Assembly: GCF_947241705.1 (NCBI RefSeq)
Contig: NC_079269.1
Location: 434,001-498,000 of the forward strand
Reading direction: 5' to 3'
DNA length: 64,000 nt
Origin: Saccharomyces mikatae IFO 1815
Lineage: Eukaryota > Ascomycota > Saccharomycetes > Saccharomycetales > Saccharomycetaceae
Shown: positions 16,877 to 27,500 of the stretch, one piece after another
Numbering within the stretch: the first letter of the stretch is position 1
How the letters are laid out: each line of letters opens with the position of its first letter
The notes under the pieces: model-generated
Database searches by the model: none
Told to the model about the DNA's origin: nothing
Seen by the model: the letters and a program-made list of their open reading frames with translations, nothing else
Program-made: the position numbers and the translations under genes

Positions 16877-18832
16877 CTAAAGCTTCATTTGTACTTTCAA
16901 AAAGTAAGAGACCAAAAACGGCAGACTAACTACCATTAGTGGATATTGTAGCATCAAGAAAAAAGAAACACATTCCATTTGGACTGGCTCGGCTATCTCT
17001 GGCGGTGTAAAACTGGCGGTGAAATATATAAGAGTAGTCATTGTTGGTAGATTCCAACTTATTGCAATAACAAATAACAACATTCTATCATCTTGCCAAT
17101 TAACCCAGCCAGTTTTTACTAACCGATCACACCATAGGACACCAAAAATTGGCATGATACACTGTCTCAGAATTACAAGCGCTACAGCAGCTTTCCAAAA
17201 TCCTGGATACAAATTACCAATTTTTAATCTACCCAAGGTTGCTCCTAATAATATCAACCCAAATGGAACACTTGCGGCGCCGACATAACCTGTAAAATCC
17301 ATGAAAAAGCTTAAGGGGGGGGCGTTGTCCGGTGCTTGTCTTATATGAGGTGTATTGGCAGTAGTGACAAACAATGCCTTTACCCATGGGATAAATGCAA
17401 CAATCAGGGCAATGATCACGGCCATAGAGCACGGTCTTAGACAATTTTTCAAGAAAAATACCAGCAGTGGAGTTAATGGGAACTTTTTCATCCACTTTGG
17501 TAGTGACTCGCCTGAGGTTTCAATATCCTTTTTACTTACGGTGGCATCTGATGTTAGGATCCTGGTCAGGTTGGCAGTTTTTATAGTTTCTAAAGTCGAG
17601 TTTGATGTCATCGAACGTTCATCATTCATGTCGGTACCTACTAAACTCGAGTTCCTCCTTTGATTACCATATTGGTCAACATTAGAGTACTCTCTGATGA
17701 GATGATGAATGTTTTGAGAGGGCAATGCACGCATGTCAATAGAGCGTATAGGTTCTAAGGCAGATAAAGATATATTCTTAGAGTATTTCTCGCCCAAATA
17801 TTTCTCTTCTAGAGCTGAAGCGGTGTTGTAAGCTCTTGGCTGACTGGCTGTTCTGCGTACCCTCATAGTATCTAGGCTGCTATTATAACTCTCTGATGAA
17901 TTATAGGAATGCACTGATGATGCGGATGATTGGTTCTCTAAAGCATTTGAGCCAGAAGTAACCTGTGGCCCTTTACTTGGAATATATGCAATAGTATCTC
18001 TACCTTTTGGTTGAACTGGTTTTTTAATCATTGAATTGGCATAATTACCCGAAAGTGACAAAGGATCTATACTACTTGTTGGTTGACTTGATATTGACGC
18101 GCCTCTGATCATGTTTGCGTTTGTATTTGCGTTTGCATTTACATTTACATTGGTATTTATGGCTTCGGTCACGCTATTGCGAGCAGTGTATTTTTCATTG
18201 AAAAAGTGCTGACCATTTGAGAAGGAACTCTTGTTAGTACCCGTACTAGTAGTATTTGCATTTGTTGTGGGGCGTGTCGCTGTCGTTTCTGAAATCCTAG
18301 CAGCACTTTCATCGTCGTTGTACTTAAAATCACTTTCAATCAATCGAAACCCACCCAAGTTGAAAATGCAAATTAGAAACATCGTCAGAAATATAATGAC
18401 GTTAGCCACACCTTTGTTGCCTTCTTCCTCTGAAAATATAAGCCCTTGGTCCATGGATTGTAAATATGCAATTGGTAAATCACTGATATTTGAAAACATG
18501 CCACCGGCAAGAATACCACCATACCATTGTTTAGGAACAGGCAGGAGTAGCCTCACAACATATGCGAAAAACAGTCCAGTGCCAAAGATTAAGAGGGCAG
18601 ATAAACAAATTATTCCGACAGATTTGATATCTTTATCTTCGATATTGGCAACAATCTTGTTAAAAGACAGGCAGGGAAGTAAAACTGTTAGCACAACATC
18701 AGAAATGATTCTAGTTGCTTCCACTGTGAGGATTCCCATCTTGGCCATTAAAAATCCGACACCTATAATCAAGTATATTTTGATAATTGGCTTAACGGAT
18801 GCCCATATCGCCTGACCTAGAGTAATGTGCAT
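16877..18832 (-). CDS. YNL095C: Auxin-efflux-carrier-like membrane protein YNL095C
   Basis: A 651-residue member of the auxin efflux carrier (AEC) family, duplicate of Ecm3 in S. cerevisiae; its substrate is not established. It has about five hydrophobic segments at the N-terminus (residues 10-165) and about five at the C-terminus (from about 460), split by a long Ser/Asn/Thr-rich cytosolic loop. The family PCLSFNKIV and FSNISDLPIAYLQS motifs are seen. The loop includes an Asn-alternating repeat encoded at 18112-18157. It is divergently arranged with APP1 across a 770-bp region containing an E-box. Confidence 0.94.
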   Translation of the reverse strand: MHITLGQAIWASVKPIIKIYLIIGVGFLMAKMGILTVEATRIISDVVLTVLLPCLSFNKIVANIEDKDIKSVGIICLSALLIFGTGLFFAYVVRLLLPVPKQWYGGILAGGMFSNISDLPIAYLQSMDQGLIFSEEEGNKGVANVIIFLTMFLICIFNLGGFRLIESDFKYNDDESAARISETTATRPTTNANTTSTGTNKSSFSNGQHFFNEKYTARNSVTEAINTNVNVNANANTNANMIRGASISSQPTSSIDPLSLSGNYANSMIKKPVQPKGRDTIAYIPSKGPQVTSGSNALENQSSASSVHSYNSSESYNSSLDTMRVRRTASQPRAYNTASALEEKYLGEKYSKNISLSALEPIRSIDMRALPSQNIHHLIREYSNVDQYGNQRRNSSLVGTDMNDERSMTSNSTLETIKTANLTRILTSDATVSKKDIETSGESLPKWMKKFPLTPLLVFFLKNCLRPCSMAVIIALIVAFIPWVKALFVTTANTPHIRQAPDNAPPLSFFMDFTGYVGAASVPFGLILLGATLGRLKIGNLYPGFWKAAVALVILRQCIMPIFGVLWCDRLVKTGWVNWQDDRMLLFVIAISWNLPTMTTLIYFTASFTPPEIAEPVQMECVSFFLMLQYPLMVVSLPFLVSYFLKVQMKL

Positions 18833-19602
18833 TGAATGAAAAACTGGAGTTTCAATCCTTTTTTCTTCTCCACTTCAGTTTTCCTTCTTTACCAATAATT
18901 GACCTGACACCAATAAGTCACCGTTTATATCTTGGAAAGCGATGCTTTGTAACAATTATGCTGTAAAAGCGTTATTTATTCGGAAGATTAATGGTAAAAA
19001 CAAGCTTTGTTCAAAGAGGCAATGGACACAGATATGACACAGGAAAGCAACTGCCAAGCATAAAGCCTACTTACAAACGCAGATAAAACGCTACATTTTC
19101 GATTCAAAGGTTAAAAACTGATAAGTAAATCATAGTATTCTTCGGATAAAAAAGTATAGCCGTGGCGGGTCACGTGGCCCGAAAATGAAGATGGCGCGGT
19201 CTCAGCTGCCAAACGAGGTTACCAACAGTTTTTGGCCAGATAAAGCAGTACAATAGGGTGGCAACGTCTTTAAGGTTACCTATCCATTCTGGTTCATTGG
19301 TGTATCTTACGTTGGTTTTCCATGCTCAGGAGAGGCAAAGTATACGAAGCTGTTATTCTATTCGTAATCTTCCTCAAAAAATTAGCATCATTAAGGCATA
19401 TAAATCACCAACAGTCGGTTGCACGAGGCTTTCAATTAAGGGTGTCATATGTGTCTCTAGTTCTGTCGGTTTGTTGGCTATAAAGAGTTTTTCTAGTAAT
19501 CGCCGTTTGTTCTTGGGTCCATTAACACAAGCAAGGACTTTAAAACTTGGTTATAAGTTCCGTCAAAGGGGGAGAAAATTGCTTTGGAGAAGGAATAAAA
19601 AA
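18833..19602. other. Intergenic region, divergent promoter of YNL095C and APP1
   Basis: 770 bp. It includes an E-box in a near palindrome (19166-19181). The last 345 bp form an open frame continuous with APP1 but without an in-frame ATG; ATGs in other frames occur at 19322 and 19449. Confidence 0.6.
19166..19181. promoter_or_regulatory. E-box (Cbf1/Pho4 type) in a 16-bp near palindrome
   Basis: CGGGTCACGTGGCCCG has CACGTG at 19171-19176; TCACGTG fits Cbf1, and the outer CGGG/CCCG arms extend the dyad so that only one symmetric pair is mismatched. It lies about 340 bp from YNL095C and about 420 bp from APP1. Confidence 0.6.
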
Positions 19603-21366
19603 ATGAATGGTCAAGATTACAATGAAGGCTCCTCTTCTACGGCCGCCACTAGCAGTCCTACTTCTGGAGATTCACGAATGGGTAGGAAACAACGCTTCAT
19701 GAATCTCATAAGAACCACAAAGGACATTTACATTCCCAACCTAACGTCATCCATATCTCAAAAGACAATGGATGGTATTAGGAGCACAACGAATTCCCTC
19801 GAAGGTCTCAATGATTTACCAGCGCAATTGCCGCACAACACTATAATAACTTTTTTCCCAACGTATACCACAACAAACTTGATTGACTCCGATGGTTCAA
19901 GTGCCCCCCGAAAAGATTTTGAAACTACCGTCAGATGTGCTGTTTCTTATCCAGGAAACCCTACGAGCAGAAGGAATAGATGGTTGCTTTCTCTTTGCAA
20001 ACAATATCTTAGGACGGGTACTGTGGAGGTCGATACTGCGCCTGAGGCTCCCCCCCATCTCGAAGAGGATTCTGGAGAATTAACCGATTCTCAGTCAAGT
20101 ATAGAAAGTTCTTCAACTTCAAAGAGCAATAACGGATATTCACATATGGGCCTCCAGGAAGAAGATGTTTTAAATGAAAGAATCCAGGGATTTTTGTCGA
20201 AAAAAATCCCTAATACTCCAATAGTGGTTGATCTTTTACCCAAAGATAGACTTCGTGGGGACACCGCTTCTTTTTTTGGTACCACGGACGCTTACGGCAA
20301 TTTTTTAATCAAAGCAGAAACAAATTTTTTACCTTCCAAGATTAATATTACATTAGATACCCCTATAGAAGGCTGTGCAGATCCTATATCTCAAACTTTT
20401 CCGATCAATTATGTTTCACCCTACGGTATTGGTTTAATTAGTGACATCGATGATACCATCAAGCATACTGGTGTTACAGGTGACAGGAGATCAATGTTTC
20501 GTAACGTTTTTATTCATGATGTAAAATCGTGGGTGATAGATGGTGTTCCTCTTTGGTACAAAACTTTACATGATGTTGCCGATGTAGATTTCTTTTACGT
20601 TTCTAATTCTCCTATTCAAACTTTCCCTCTTTTGAAAGAGTATATTTGCACAAATTTCCCCCCAGGTCCAATTTTTTTAAAACAATATTCTGGTAATTTC
20701 TTTTCCACTATTATGACTTCTAGCGCAAATAGGAAAATTCAGCCAATAACCAATATATTAAGGGATTTTCCTAAGAAGAAATTCATTTTGGTAGGTGATT
20801 CTGGTGAACATGATTTAGAAGCGTATACCACCACTGCTTTGCAGTTTCCAGACCAAATTCTGGCTATTTATATAAGGTGTTGCTCTAATTCCATGAGTGA
20901 CGCACCATCACATGATCGAGAAGTAATGAGAGAAGTGAACAACATCATTGAATTACAACAGCAACCTATTCAAATACCCAAATCTTCCCTAGGTACCAGG
21001 AGAAGACCTCCTCCTCCTCCCATTCCTTCCAGTCAAAAGCCATTGTTAACAGAAGAGCAAACCGAAAGCATTAGGCTATCACGCCGTGATAGACATGACA
21101 ACAACATTAATGAAGTTATTCCCCCAGCACTACCAAAGAGACAGTTACCCAACTTAGACGCTGACGCTTACTATGTTCCATCTTCGCAGAACGATTATGG
21201 AATGTATGGTGCACTTATGGACAAAAAAGCAGATGAATGGAAGAGAAGAGTAATGGACTCAGTCCAAAAATTGAGCAATCAAGATACTACTTTGATGTTT
21301 TTCTCAGATCCAGCATTAAGTCTTGAAGATAGTATCCGCAGAATTAGGCAGAAGTATTCAAGCTAA
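19603..21366 (+). CDS. APP1: Actin-patch phosphatidate phosphatase App1
   Basis: App1 is a Mg2+-dependent phosphatidate phosphatase of cortical actin patches, linking lipid turnover to endocytosis. The 587-residue product equals the S. cerevisiae length. The haloacid-dehalogenase-type motif DIDDT has Asp281 and Asp283 as catalytic residues; VGDSGEHD later supplies the acidic motif. The C-terminus has proline-rich stretches (RRPPPPPIP) likely to bind SH3 domains. The start is the ATG giving MNGQDYNEGSSS, matching the family start; the open frame runs 115 codons further upstream with no ATG. Confidence 0.96.
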   Translation: MNGQDYNEGSSSTAATSSPTSGDSRMGRKQRFMNLIRTTKDIYIPNLTSSISQKTMDGIRSTTNSLEGLNDLPAQLPHNTIITFFPTYTTTNLIDSDGSSAPRKDFETTVRCAVSYPGNPTSRRNRWLLSLCKQYLRTGTVEVDTAPEAPPHLEEDSGELTDSQSSIESSSTSKSNNGYSHMGLQEEDVLNERIQGFLSKKIPNTPIVVDLLPKDRLRGDTASFFGTTDAYGNFLIKAETNFLPSKINITLDTPIEGCADPISQTFPINYVSPYGIGLISDIDDTIKHTGVTGDRRSMFRNVFIHDVKSWVIDGVPLWYKTLHDVADVDFFYVSNSPIQTFPLLKEYICTNFPPGPIFLKQYSGNFFSTIMTSSANRKIQPITNILRDFPKKKFILVGDSGEHDLEAYTTTALQFPDQILAIYIRCCSNSMSDAPSHDREVMREVNNIIELQQQPIQIPKSSLGTRRRPPPPPIPSSQKPLLTEEQTESIRLSRRDRHDNNINEVIPPALPKRQLPNLDADAYYVPSSQNDYGMYGALMDKKADEWKRRVMDSVQKLSNQDTTLMFFSDPALSLEDSIRRIRQKYSS

Positions 21367-21893
21367 ATATAATATATATATATAAACTTGGGGGAAAATT
21401 ATATGAGAATGTTTATAACTTAGGTAGTCATGTGATACAAGGCAATTTCGAATTTTTTTTAAGAAATCGTTATTACTTTTTTCTTCCTGTACAGGAATAA
21501 AAAAAATGATTATAGAAGAGCCAAACATAAATAATCGAAAGATAATTAAACGAAGAATACAAAAATCCCTGCTTGCCAGTAGCCTATACATCATTAAGAA
21601 AATTGGTCATAAATAATATGCTTCGCATAACAAGCTTGTTTCTCTTTTTTTGCTTTAGCTTATTATCCCGTGGCGCACTTGTTGGCACAATACCTTTGTA
21701 TATCACTTTCAGGGAGAGGGGTACCTTGAAGACAAAAACCTCCCATAGATAAAAAAAAAATATTAAACTCTGCTTAATTATGGTAGTATTGACATATTCT
21801 GAACGCCTAAAAGAATGCACATAAAACCGAACAAAAGAAAGTAGGTTTAGATTATTTATTACTTCTTTATTCAACATCAAGATTAGGTAAAAA
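21367..21893. other. Intergenic region between APP1 and YPT53
   Basis: 527 bp, very A/T-rich. A 10-of-11 match to the ARS consensus (ATTTATGTTTG, minus strand, 21522-21532) lies here. I recall a replication origin near this place in S. cerevisiae (ARS1413) but am not certain, so I do not call an origin. Confidence 0.45.
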
Positions 21894-22556
21894 ATGGATA
21901 CAAGCACAGCAGCAACTCCAATATTAACAATTAAATTAGTCTTGCTTGGAGAATCGGCCGTCGGTAAGTCATCAATAGTCCTTAGATTTGTATCTGACGA
22001 CTTTAGAGAAAGTAGAGAACCCACTATTGGTGCCGCCTTTTTGACGAAGAGAATCATAAGAGATGACAAGGTCATCAAATTTGAGATTTGGGATACAGCA
22101 GGCCAGGAAAGATTTGCACCCTTAGCGCCTATGTATTATAGGAATGCCCAAGCTGCGTTAGTTGTTTTTGACGTTACCGATGACGGATCTTTTCATAAGG
22201 CTCAGGACTGGATCCAAGAATTACACGAAAAGGTGGGTGACAACATTGTTATTGCATTGGTAGGTAACAAAATCGACTTATTGAACATACAAGGCGAAAA
22301 CTCAAATAGGGCAGTGAAGGAAGCAGAGTTACAAAACCTCTGTAAACGGGAAAACCTTTTATACTTCGAAGCAAGTGCCAAGACTGGTGAGAATATACAC
22401 GAAATATTTCAGAAACTTGGACAAAAAATACCATATCCCCAAAAGTGTACAAGACAAAATTCTAATCATGATCTGACTATTACTGATGACCAACGAATTG
22501 ATCTCGAAGCAACGACAGTAGAAGGCACTAGAGAGACAGGGACTTGTAACTGCTGA
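21894..22556 (+). CDS. YPT53: Rab5-type GTPase Ypt53
   Basis: A stress-induced endosomal Rab GTPase, duplicate of Vps21, acting in vacuolar sorting and endocytosis. The 220-residue protein has GESAVGKSS (P-loop, 19-27), effector region REPTIGAAFLTKR, WDTAGQERF, GNKIDL and EASAKTG. The C-terminal CNC is a CXC prenylation motif for double geranylgeranylation. A 23-residue or so insertion-like, divergent stretch before the tail distinguishes it from Vps21 and Ypt52. The upstream neighbour APP1 ends 527 bp away on the same strand. Confidence 0.94.
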   Translation: MDTSTAATPILTIKLVLLGESAVGKSSIVLRFVSDDFRESREPTIGAAFLTKRIIRDDKVIKFEIWDTAGQERFAPLAPMYYRNAQAALVVFDVTDDGSFHKAQDWIQELHEKVGDNIVIALVGNKIDLLNIQGENSNRAVKEAELQNLCKRENLLYFEASAKTGENIHEIFQKLGQKIPYPQKCTRQNSNHDLTITDDQRIDLEATTVEGTRETGTCNC

Positions 22557-22962
22557 ACAAAATGAAAAGCAACAGAAAACATGACATATCAAGTGTCTAA
22601 GAGTGTGGAAACATAATTCTTGCGCACGCGACGTTTTCCTAACAGTTCCTGTTTCATGTTGTTAAACCTAGCTAACTATTAAAAAGACGACTTTTCCTAA
22701 GAAAAGCCAAAGAACTAAACGAATTGTGAATTTCTCTTGCAGAACAAAGCACATTTTTCTTCTCATCTTCATAAGCCGCAGCCGTAGGCAAAATACTTTT
22801 TTTAGGGGCGAGAACTTCATCGACAGTTTGAAAACCACAAGACTTATATGTATGGTATTCTGTAATTTATAGCAATCAAGAAACTCATTTTGACAATGCT
22901 TCAGTTGTGAAGTTTGCGAGGAACAAGGCTATTAAGGTAAATAAATTTTGTTAACCCATCCT
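22557..22962. other. Intergenic region between YPT53 and YNL092W
   Basis: 406 bp. The YNL092W frame is open for five codons upstream of its ATG but without another ATG. No RNA gene or repeat recognised. Confidence 0.5.
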
Positions 22963-24165
22963 ATGGACGAGTACGAATTAACAAATCAAAGAGAGAATAA
23001 AGCTATAGCTCGAGTGATCATATCATTCCTCAAATATGAGGAATATACTCTGAAGGAAATCTATAGTTTAAGAGTCAAAAAATGGGAATCCATTTCGGAG
23101 CGTCAGAAATTACTGATCCCAAACTATCCAAAGTATTTGGTAAGCCTAAAAGCAGCGATTCAAGAGAATGGCAAGTTTTTTAAAAGCGTAGCTGAGTATG
23201 CTATGCAATCAATAAACTTAGCATCAGAAGAAATAGTACAACCCAACAACTTGGATATGAGTAAAACTTGTTCTTTACTAACTCAGGTTTATAGGGAGTG
23301 GTCTGCAGAGGCCATTTCCGAACGTAGTTGTTTGCATTCGAGGCTCGTACCGTTTTTGAAGGCGGAAGTGCCTTCGGAAGCTGATATTTTGATACCAGGC
23401 TGCGGTACAGGACGTCTTCTCGTGGACCTTGGCCAGATGGGGTACAATTGTGAAGGCAATGAATATTCATACCACATGCTACTAGTATCTCAATACCTCT
23501 TGAATGCAGGGCTGAACCAAAACCAAACAATTGTTTATCCATTCATACACTGTTTTTCGCACTGGAAAAGAAACGAAGATCAGTTGTCCCCCATCAAAAT
23601 TCCGGACATTGCAGCATGCTCTTTAAGTAAAGGTAAGGGGTCTATGTCGATATGTGCCGGCTCGTTTGTTGATTGCTACGGTAGAAATCAAGGCACAAAG
23701 ATCTCGTCACATTACACTTTTTCGCGAAGAATGCAACTGAGCAGGGCAAAAGCTGAAAACTCCAAAGATGTCGTAATTACCAACTTCTTTATAGATACAG
23801 GGTCCAATATCTTAGATTATTTGGATACAATAGTGCACGTTCTAAAACCTGGTGGGATCTGGTGCAATTTCGGCCCATTACTCTATCACTTCGAAAATGA
23901 CCATGGTGTTGAGACTACTTACGAAGTTAACCCATACTCTGGGTTTCAAGACAAAATCAATGACTATACACCATTGATGGGTATAGAGTTGTCTAGCGAT
24001 GATATCATACACATTGCTACGAATCACTTGAATTTCACATTAATACAGAGAGAATCAGGAATAACTTGCGGGTATGGCCGCTATGCGGGTTTAGAAAGTT
24101 GTGCGATGCCTGGGTACTTGTGTCACTTTTGGATCCTAAGGTGGAATCCCACTAATGAATCATAA
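22963..24165 (+). CDS. YNL092W: Carnosine N-methyltransferase-like protein YNL092W
   Basis: A 400-residue S-adenosylmethionine-dependent methyltransferase of the N2227/CARNMT1 family; the human relative methylates carnosine, while the yeast substrate is less certain. The AdoMet-binding glycine loop [15 protein letters not shown] lies near residues 143-157, with the acidic/aromatic follow-up GNEYSYHML typical of this family, and VITNFFIDT and [13 protein letters not shown] further on. The start at ATG 22963 gives MDEYEL and matches the S. cerevisiae length exactly. Confidence 0.92.
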   Translation: MDEYELTNQRENKAIARVIISFLKYEEYTLKEIYSLRVKKWESISERQKLLIPNYPKYLVSLKAAIQENGKFFKSVAEYAMQSINLASEEIVQPNNLDMSKTCSLLTQVYREWSAEAISERSCLHSRLVPFLKAEVPSEADILIPGCGTGRLLVDLGQMGYNCEGNEYSYHMLLVSQYLLNAGLNQNQTIVYPFIHCFSHWKRNEDQLSPIKIPDIAACSLSKGKGSMSICAGSFVDCYGRNQGTKISSHYTFSRRMQLSRAKAENSKDVVITNFFIDTGSNILDYLDTIVHVLKPGGIWCNFGPLLYHFENDHGVETTYEVNPYSGFQDKINDYTPLMGIELSSDDIIHIATNHLNFTLIQRESGITCGYGRYAGLESCAMPGYLCHFWILRWNPTNES

Positions 24166-24501
24166 ACATGCACAATTATATTATTATACTATAAGGTTGC
24201 AGGCATAAGCGTTTTAACAACTCAGAATGTTACCCGCGCGGAAAATTCTTTTTGCTCCCTCTCTCGCTCAGTTCTGTTTACCATATTGACAGTATTGGTT
24301 ATCAGGCTAGATTCAGTAATACATAAAAGCCCCCAATTTGACCTAAATATCATAGTTAGAACAAAAGTGACTTGTCATATTTAATTGACAATTTAAAGCC
24401 CTTTCATTATTTTAATTTCCAGTTACACTTGTAATATAGGGCCGTAAGCTTCAGAGAATAAGGAATCTTTACAAGTGAAAAATTGGGGAACACTACCAAA
24501 A
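24166..24501. other. Intergenic region between YNL092W and NST1
   Basis: 336 bp between tandem genes. A Reb1-type core TTACCCG (24230-24236) is followed by CGCGG, a motif liked by the RSC remodeller. Nothing else recognised. Confidence 0.55.
24230..24236 (+). promoter_or_regulatory. Reb1-type core site
   Basis: TTACCCG, about 270 bp upstream of NST1 and about 65 bp past the YNL092W stop, a position suited to both promoter opening and polymerase roadblock. Confidence 0.45.
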
Positions 24502-27500
24502 ATGCCTCCAAATTCTAAGAGTAAGAGAAGAAAGAACAAGTCTAAACAACATAACAAGAAGAATGGAAACCTGTATCCTGAACATCATATAAATCCGACA
24601 CACTTAGTACCTCGAATGGAACCAGAGCTGTATCACACGGAATCAGATTACCCAACCTCAAGAGTTATAAAAAGAGCACCCAATGGCGACGTCATCGTAG
24701 AGCCAATAAATACGCATGATGAAAAGAAAGAACTTACGACAAACTTGAGTGATAACAAAGATGATATGGACTCAGCTTCCTCCTTAGCCTTTACTCTAGA
24801 CTCTCACTGGGAATCACTGTCACCGGAAGAGAAGAAAACTATTTTACGAATTGAAAAGGAAGAAGTGTTTAATGTTATAAGAAATTATCAAGACGACCAT
24901 AGCTGCAGTTGTTCCGTTTGTGGGCGCCGTCATCTAGCGATGGATCAAGAAATGGAACGTATATATAATACTCTTTACGCCATGGATAAGGATAAAGACC
25001 CTGAAACCAATCCTGTGAAGTTTCACTTAGGCATAATAAAGGAGCTACAAATTTCCAAAAATCAACAACAGAGTGACTTACATTCCACAAAGGACGGCTC
25101 TGCGAAAAACTTTCTCACGTCAAGCACAGTTGGTTCTCTGAAAGAAGAAGTGCTGCACTTTAAACAAAAGCAACTGTCAAAACAAGAACCAATAAATAAT
25201 GAAGTAGCTGATAACACTTCCCTACTTGAAGAGAATTTGAACAATATACGCATCAACGAAGCTCCGAATACTATTTCTACAAGTTTTGATCCTGTGAACG
25301 ATGAAGAATTAAAGCAGAAATACTCCAACTTCACAAAAACGTTCATCTCATCACATCCCAAAATAGCGCAGGAGTACGTGCAAAAAATGATGATGTATCC
25401 AAATATTAGAGCATTGACAGATGATTTGATGAAAAATAACGGACAAGGCTTTCTCAGCGCAATTGAAGACTTTGTAAAGGATGATCAGATACCAACATCA
25501 AGAAAACATGATAATACGGCTGAGGATAAATCATCCTACGCCGATTTAACTGATCCGAAAGAATTTACGACAATGCTACACAGTGGAAAACCATTAACAG
25601 ATGACGAATATGCTGACCTTCAGCGCAATATTGCCGAAAGGATGACAAATGCATATGACACTACAAGCAAGCAATTTAAAGATGTATCACAATTGGAGAA
25701 GGAACTTTTTACACGATTTATGTCAGGAAAGGACAAAAAATCCTTCAGAGAATTAATAGTTCAATCTTTCAGGAGTAAATTCGATGGAGAACTAGGACCA
25801 TCTGTCCTAGCAGCCACTTTAAGTTCATGCTTTTCATCTCAGTCAAAAGATAATTCACTGGATACCGACTCCATATACGAAGAAGAAGAAGATTATGATT
25901 ATTCAGAATATGCTGAAGATAGTGAAGAGCTTTCTGAGTCCGAAGAAATAGAGGAAGATAAAAATAATCCCCAACATCACGAAAAAAATAACTCATTGCT
26001 TTTGAGTCATAATCACGAATGTAAACGACAGGACTATTCTCATAACCACTACCATAGTGCTAGTACACACAGCGAGGATGAATTGAGTGAGGAAGAGTAT
26101 CTCTCCGATATCGGCTTAGCTCATGATTCTCATGACCATTATCATCACGACGGTGAAATCCTGGATGAAGACGAAGACGACTTGGAGGAAGGGGATGAAA
26201 ATGAAGGTGACGAAGAAGATACATATGACAGCGGTCTTGATGAAACCGATCGTTTAGAAGAAGGTCGAAAGCTGATCCAAATAGCCATTACTAAGTTACT
26301 TCAAAGCAGAATAATGGCTTCATACCATGAAAAACAAGCAGATAACAATAGACTGAAGCTCCTGCAAGAACTGGAGGAAGAAAAACGAAAGAAGAGGGAA
26401 AAGGAAGAAAAGAAGCAGAAAAAAAAGGAAAAAGAGAAAGAAAAGAAGAGATTACAGCAGTTAGCAAAAGAGGAAGAAAAACGGAAAAAAGAAGAAGAAA
26501 AAGAGAGGCTAAGAAAAGAATTGGAGGAGCGTGAAATGAAAAGACGAGAGGCTCAAAGGAAGAAAGTTGAAGAAGCCAAACGGAAGAAAGACGAGGAAAG
26601 AAAACGTAGGCTGGAAGAGCAGCAGCGGAGAGAGGAAATACAAGAAAAACAGCGCAAACAGAAAGAGGAACAGAAACGCAAGAGGGAAGAGGAAAAAAAA
26701 CGTATTAGAGAGCAAAAACGGCTAGAACAAGAAAAACTGCAAAAAGAAAAGGAAGAGGAGGAAAAGCAAAAATTAATCGCTGAGAATGCCCTAAGAGAGC
26801 AAAGGTTATGTGAAGAACAACTATCTGCAAAAGTTCTTTCAACAAAACTTTTTACTGAGAATGGAGTTTCAAATACCACTACGTCCCAAGCAAATCCTAC
26901 TATGACTAGATACCAGGAAGACGGTAACCGCAGTATCAATGATGAAATACTCAAAATGGTTAGTAGCGTAGCGGCATCTAAACCAGTATCCCCAACAGCT
27001 TTTAACATCCACGATCTACTTCTTCCTTCGAATGACACGCAGATGAACTCCATAGAACAATCACAATTATCTCGGTCAGGTAACAAAAACAGACACTTTG
27101 GGGGTGCCGCCATACCGAATTCTTTAGATTTGTCGACAAAATCTTCATCACAAACTGAAAATAACTATTTGATGAACTCGCAGACTTCAGAGAATACTAA
27201 TCCATTAATTTCTAACGGCTCGTCATCGACCAAACTACTGCAAAATGACTTTGGATTATCGTCTTGGGGCGGCTTAACAGACGCATTGTCCACAAACCCC
27301 ACATGTGAACCGCCCATTATTCAGACAACAGAAATGAGATCACAAGCCCAACAGCCTAGTTCTCAACCAAGTATACCAACCTTTGGACTACCTAATGATG
27401 GAGCCCATCGTAAGTCATTCACCGAGGAGTTAGATACTTTAACCAGCATGCTGTCTTCTGCGGGGTTTGCGGATACATCACTCTCATCATCAGGATTTCC

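Noticed and set aside
18231-18815. 194-codon plus-strand open frame opposite YNL095C
   Set aside because: Complement of a conserved membrane protein; hydrophobic codons on one strand often leave the other open. No recognisable family.
26553-27113. 186-codon minus-strand open frame opposite NST1
   Set aside because: Ser/Phe/Cys-rich antisense of the Lys/Glu-rich coiled-coil region; a composition shadow.
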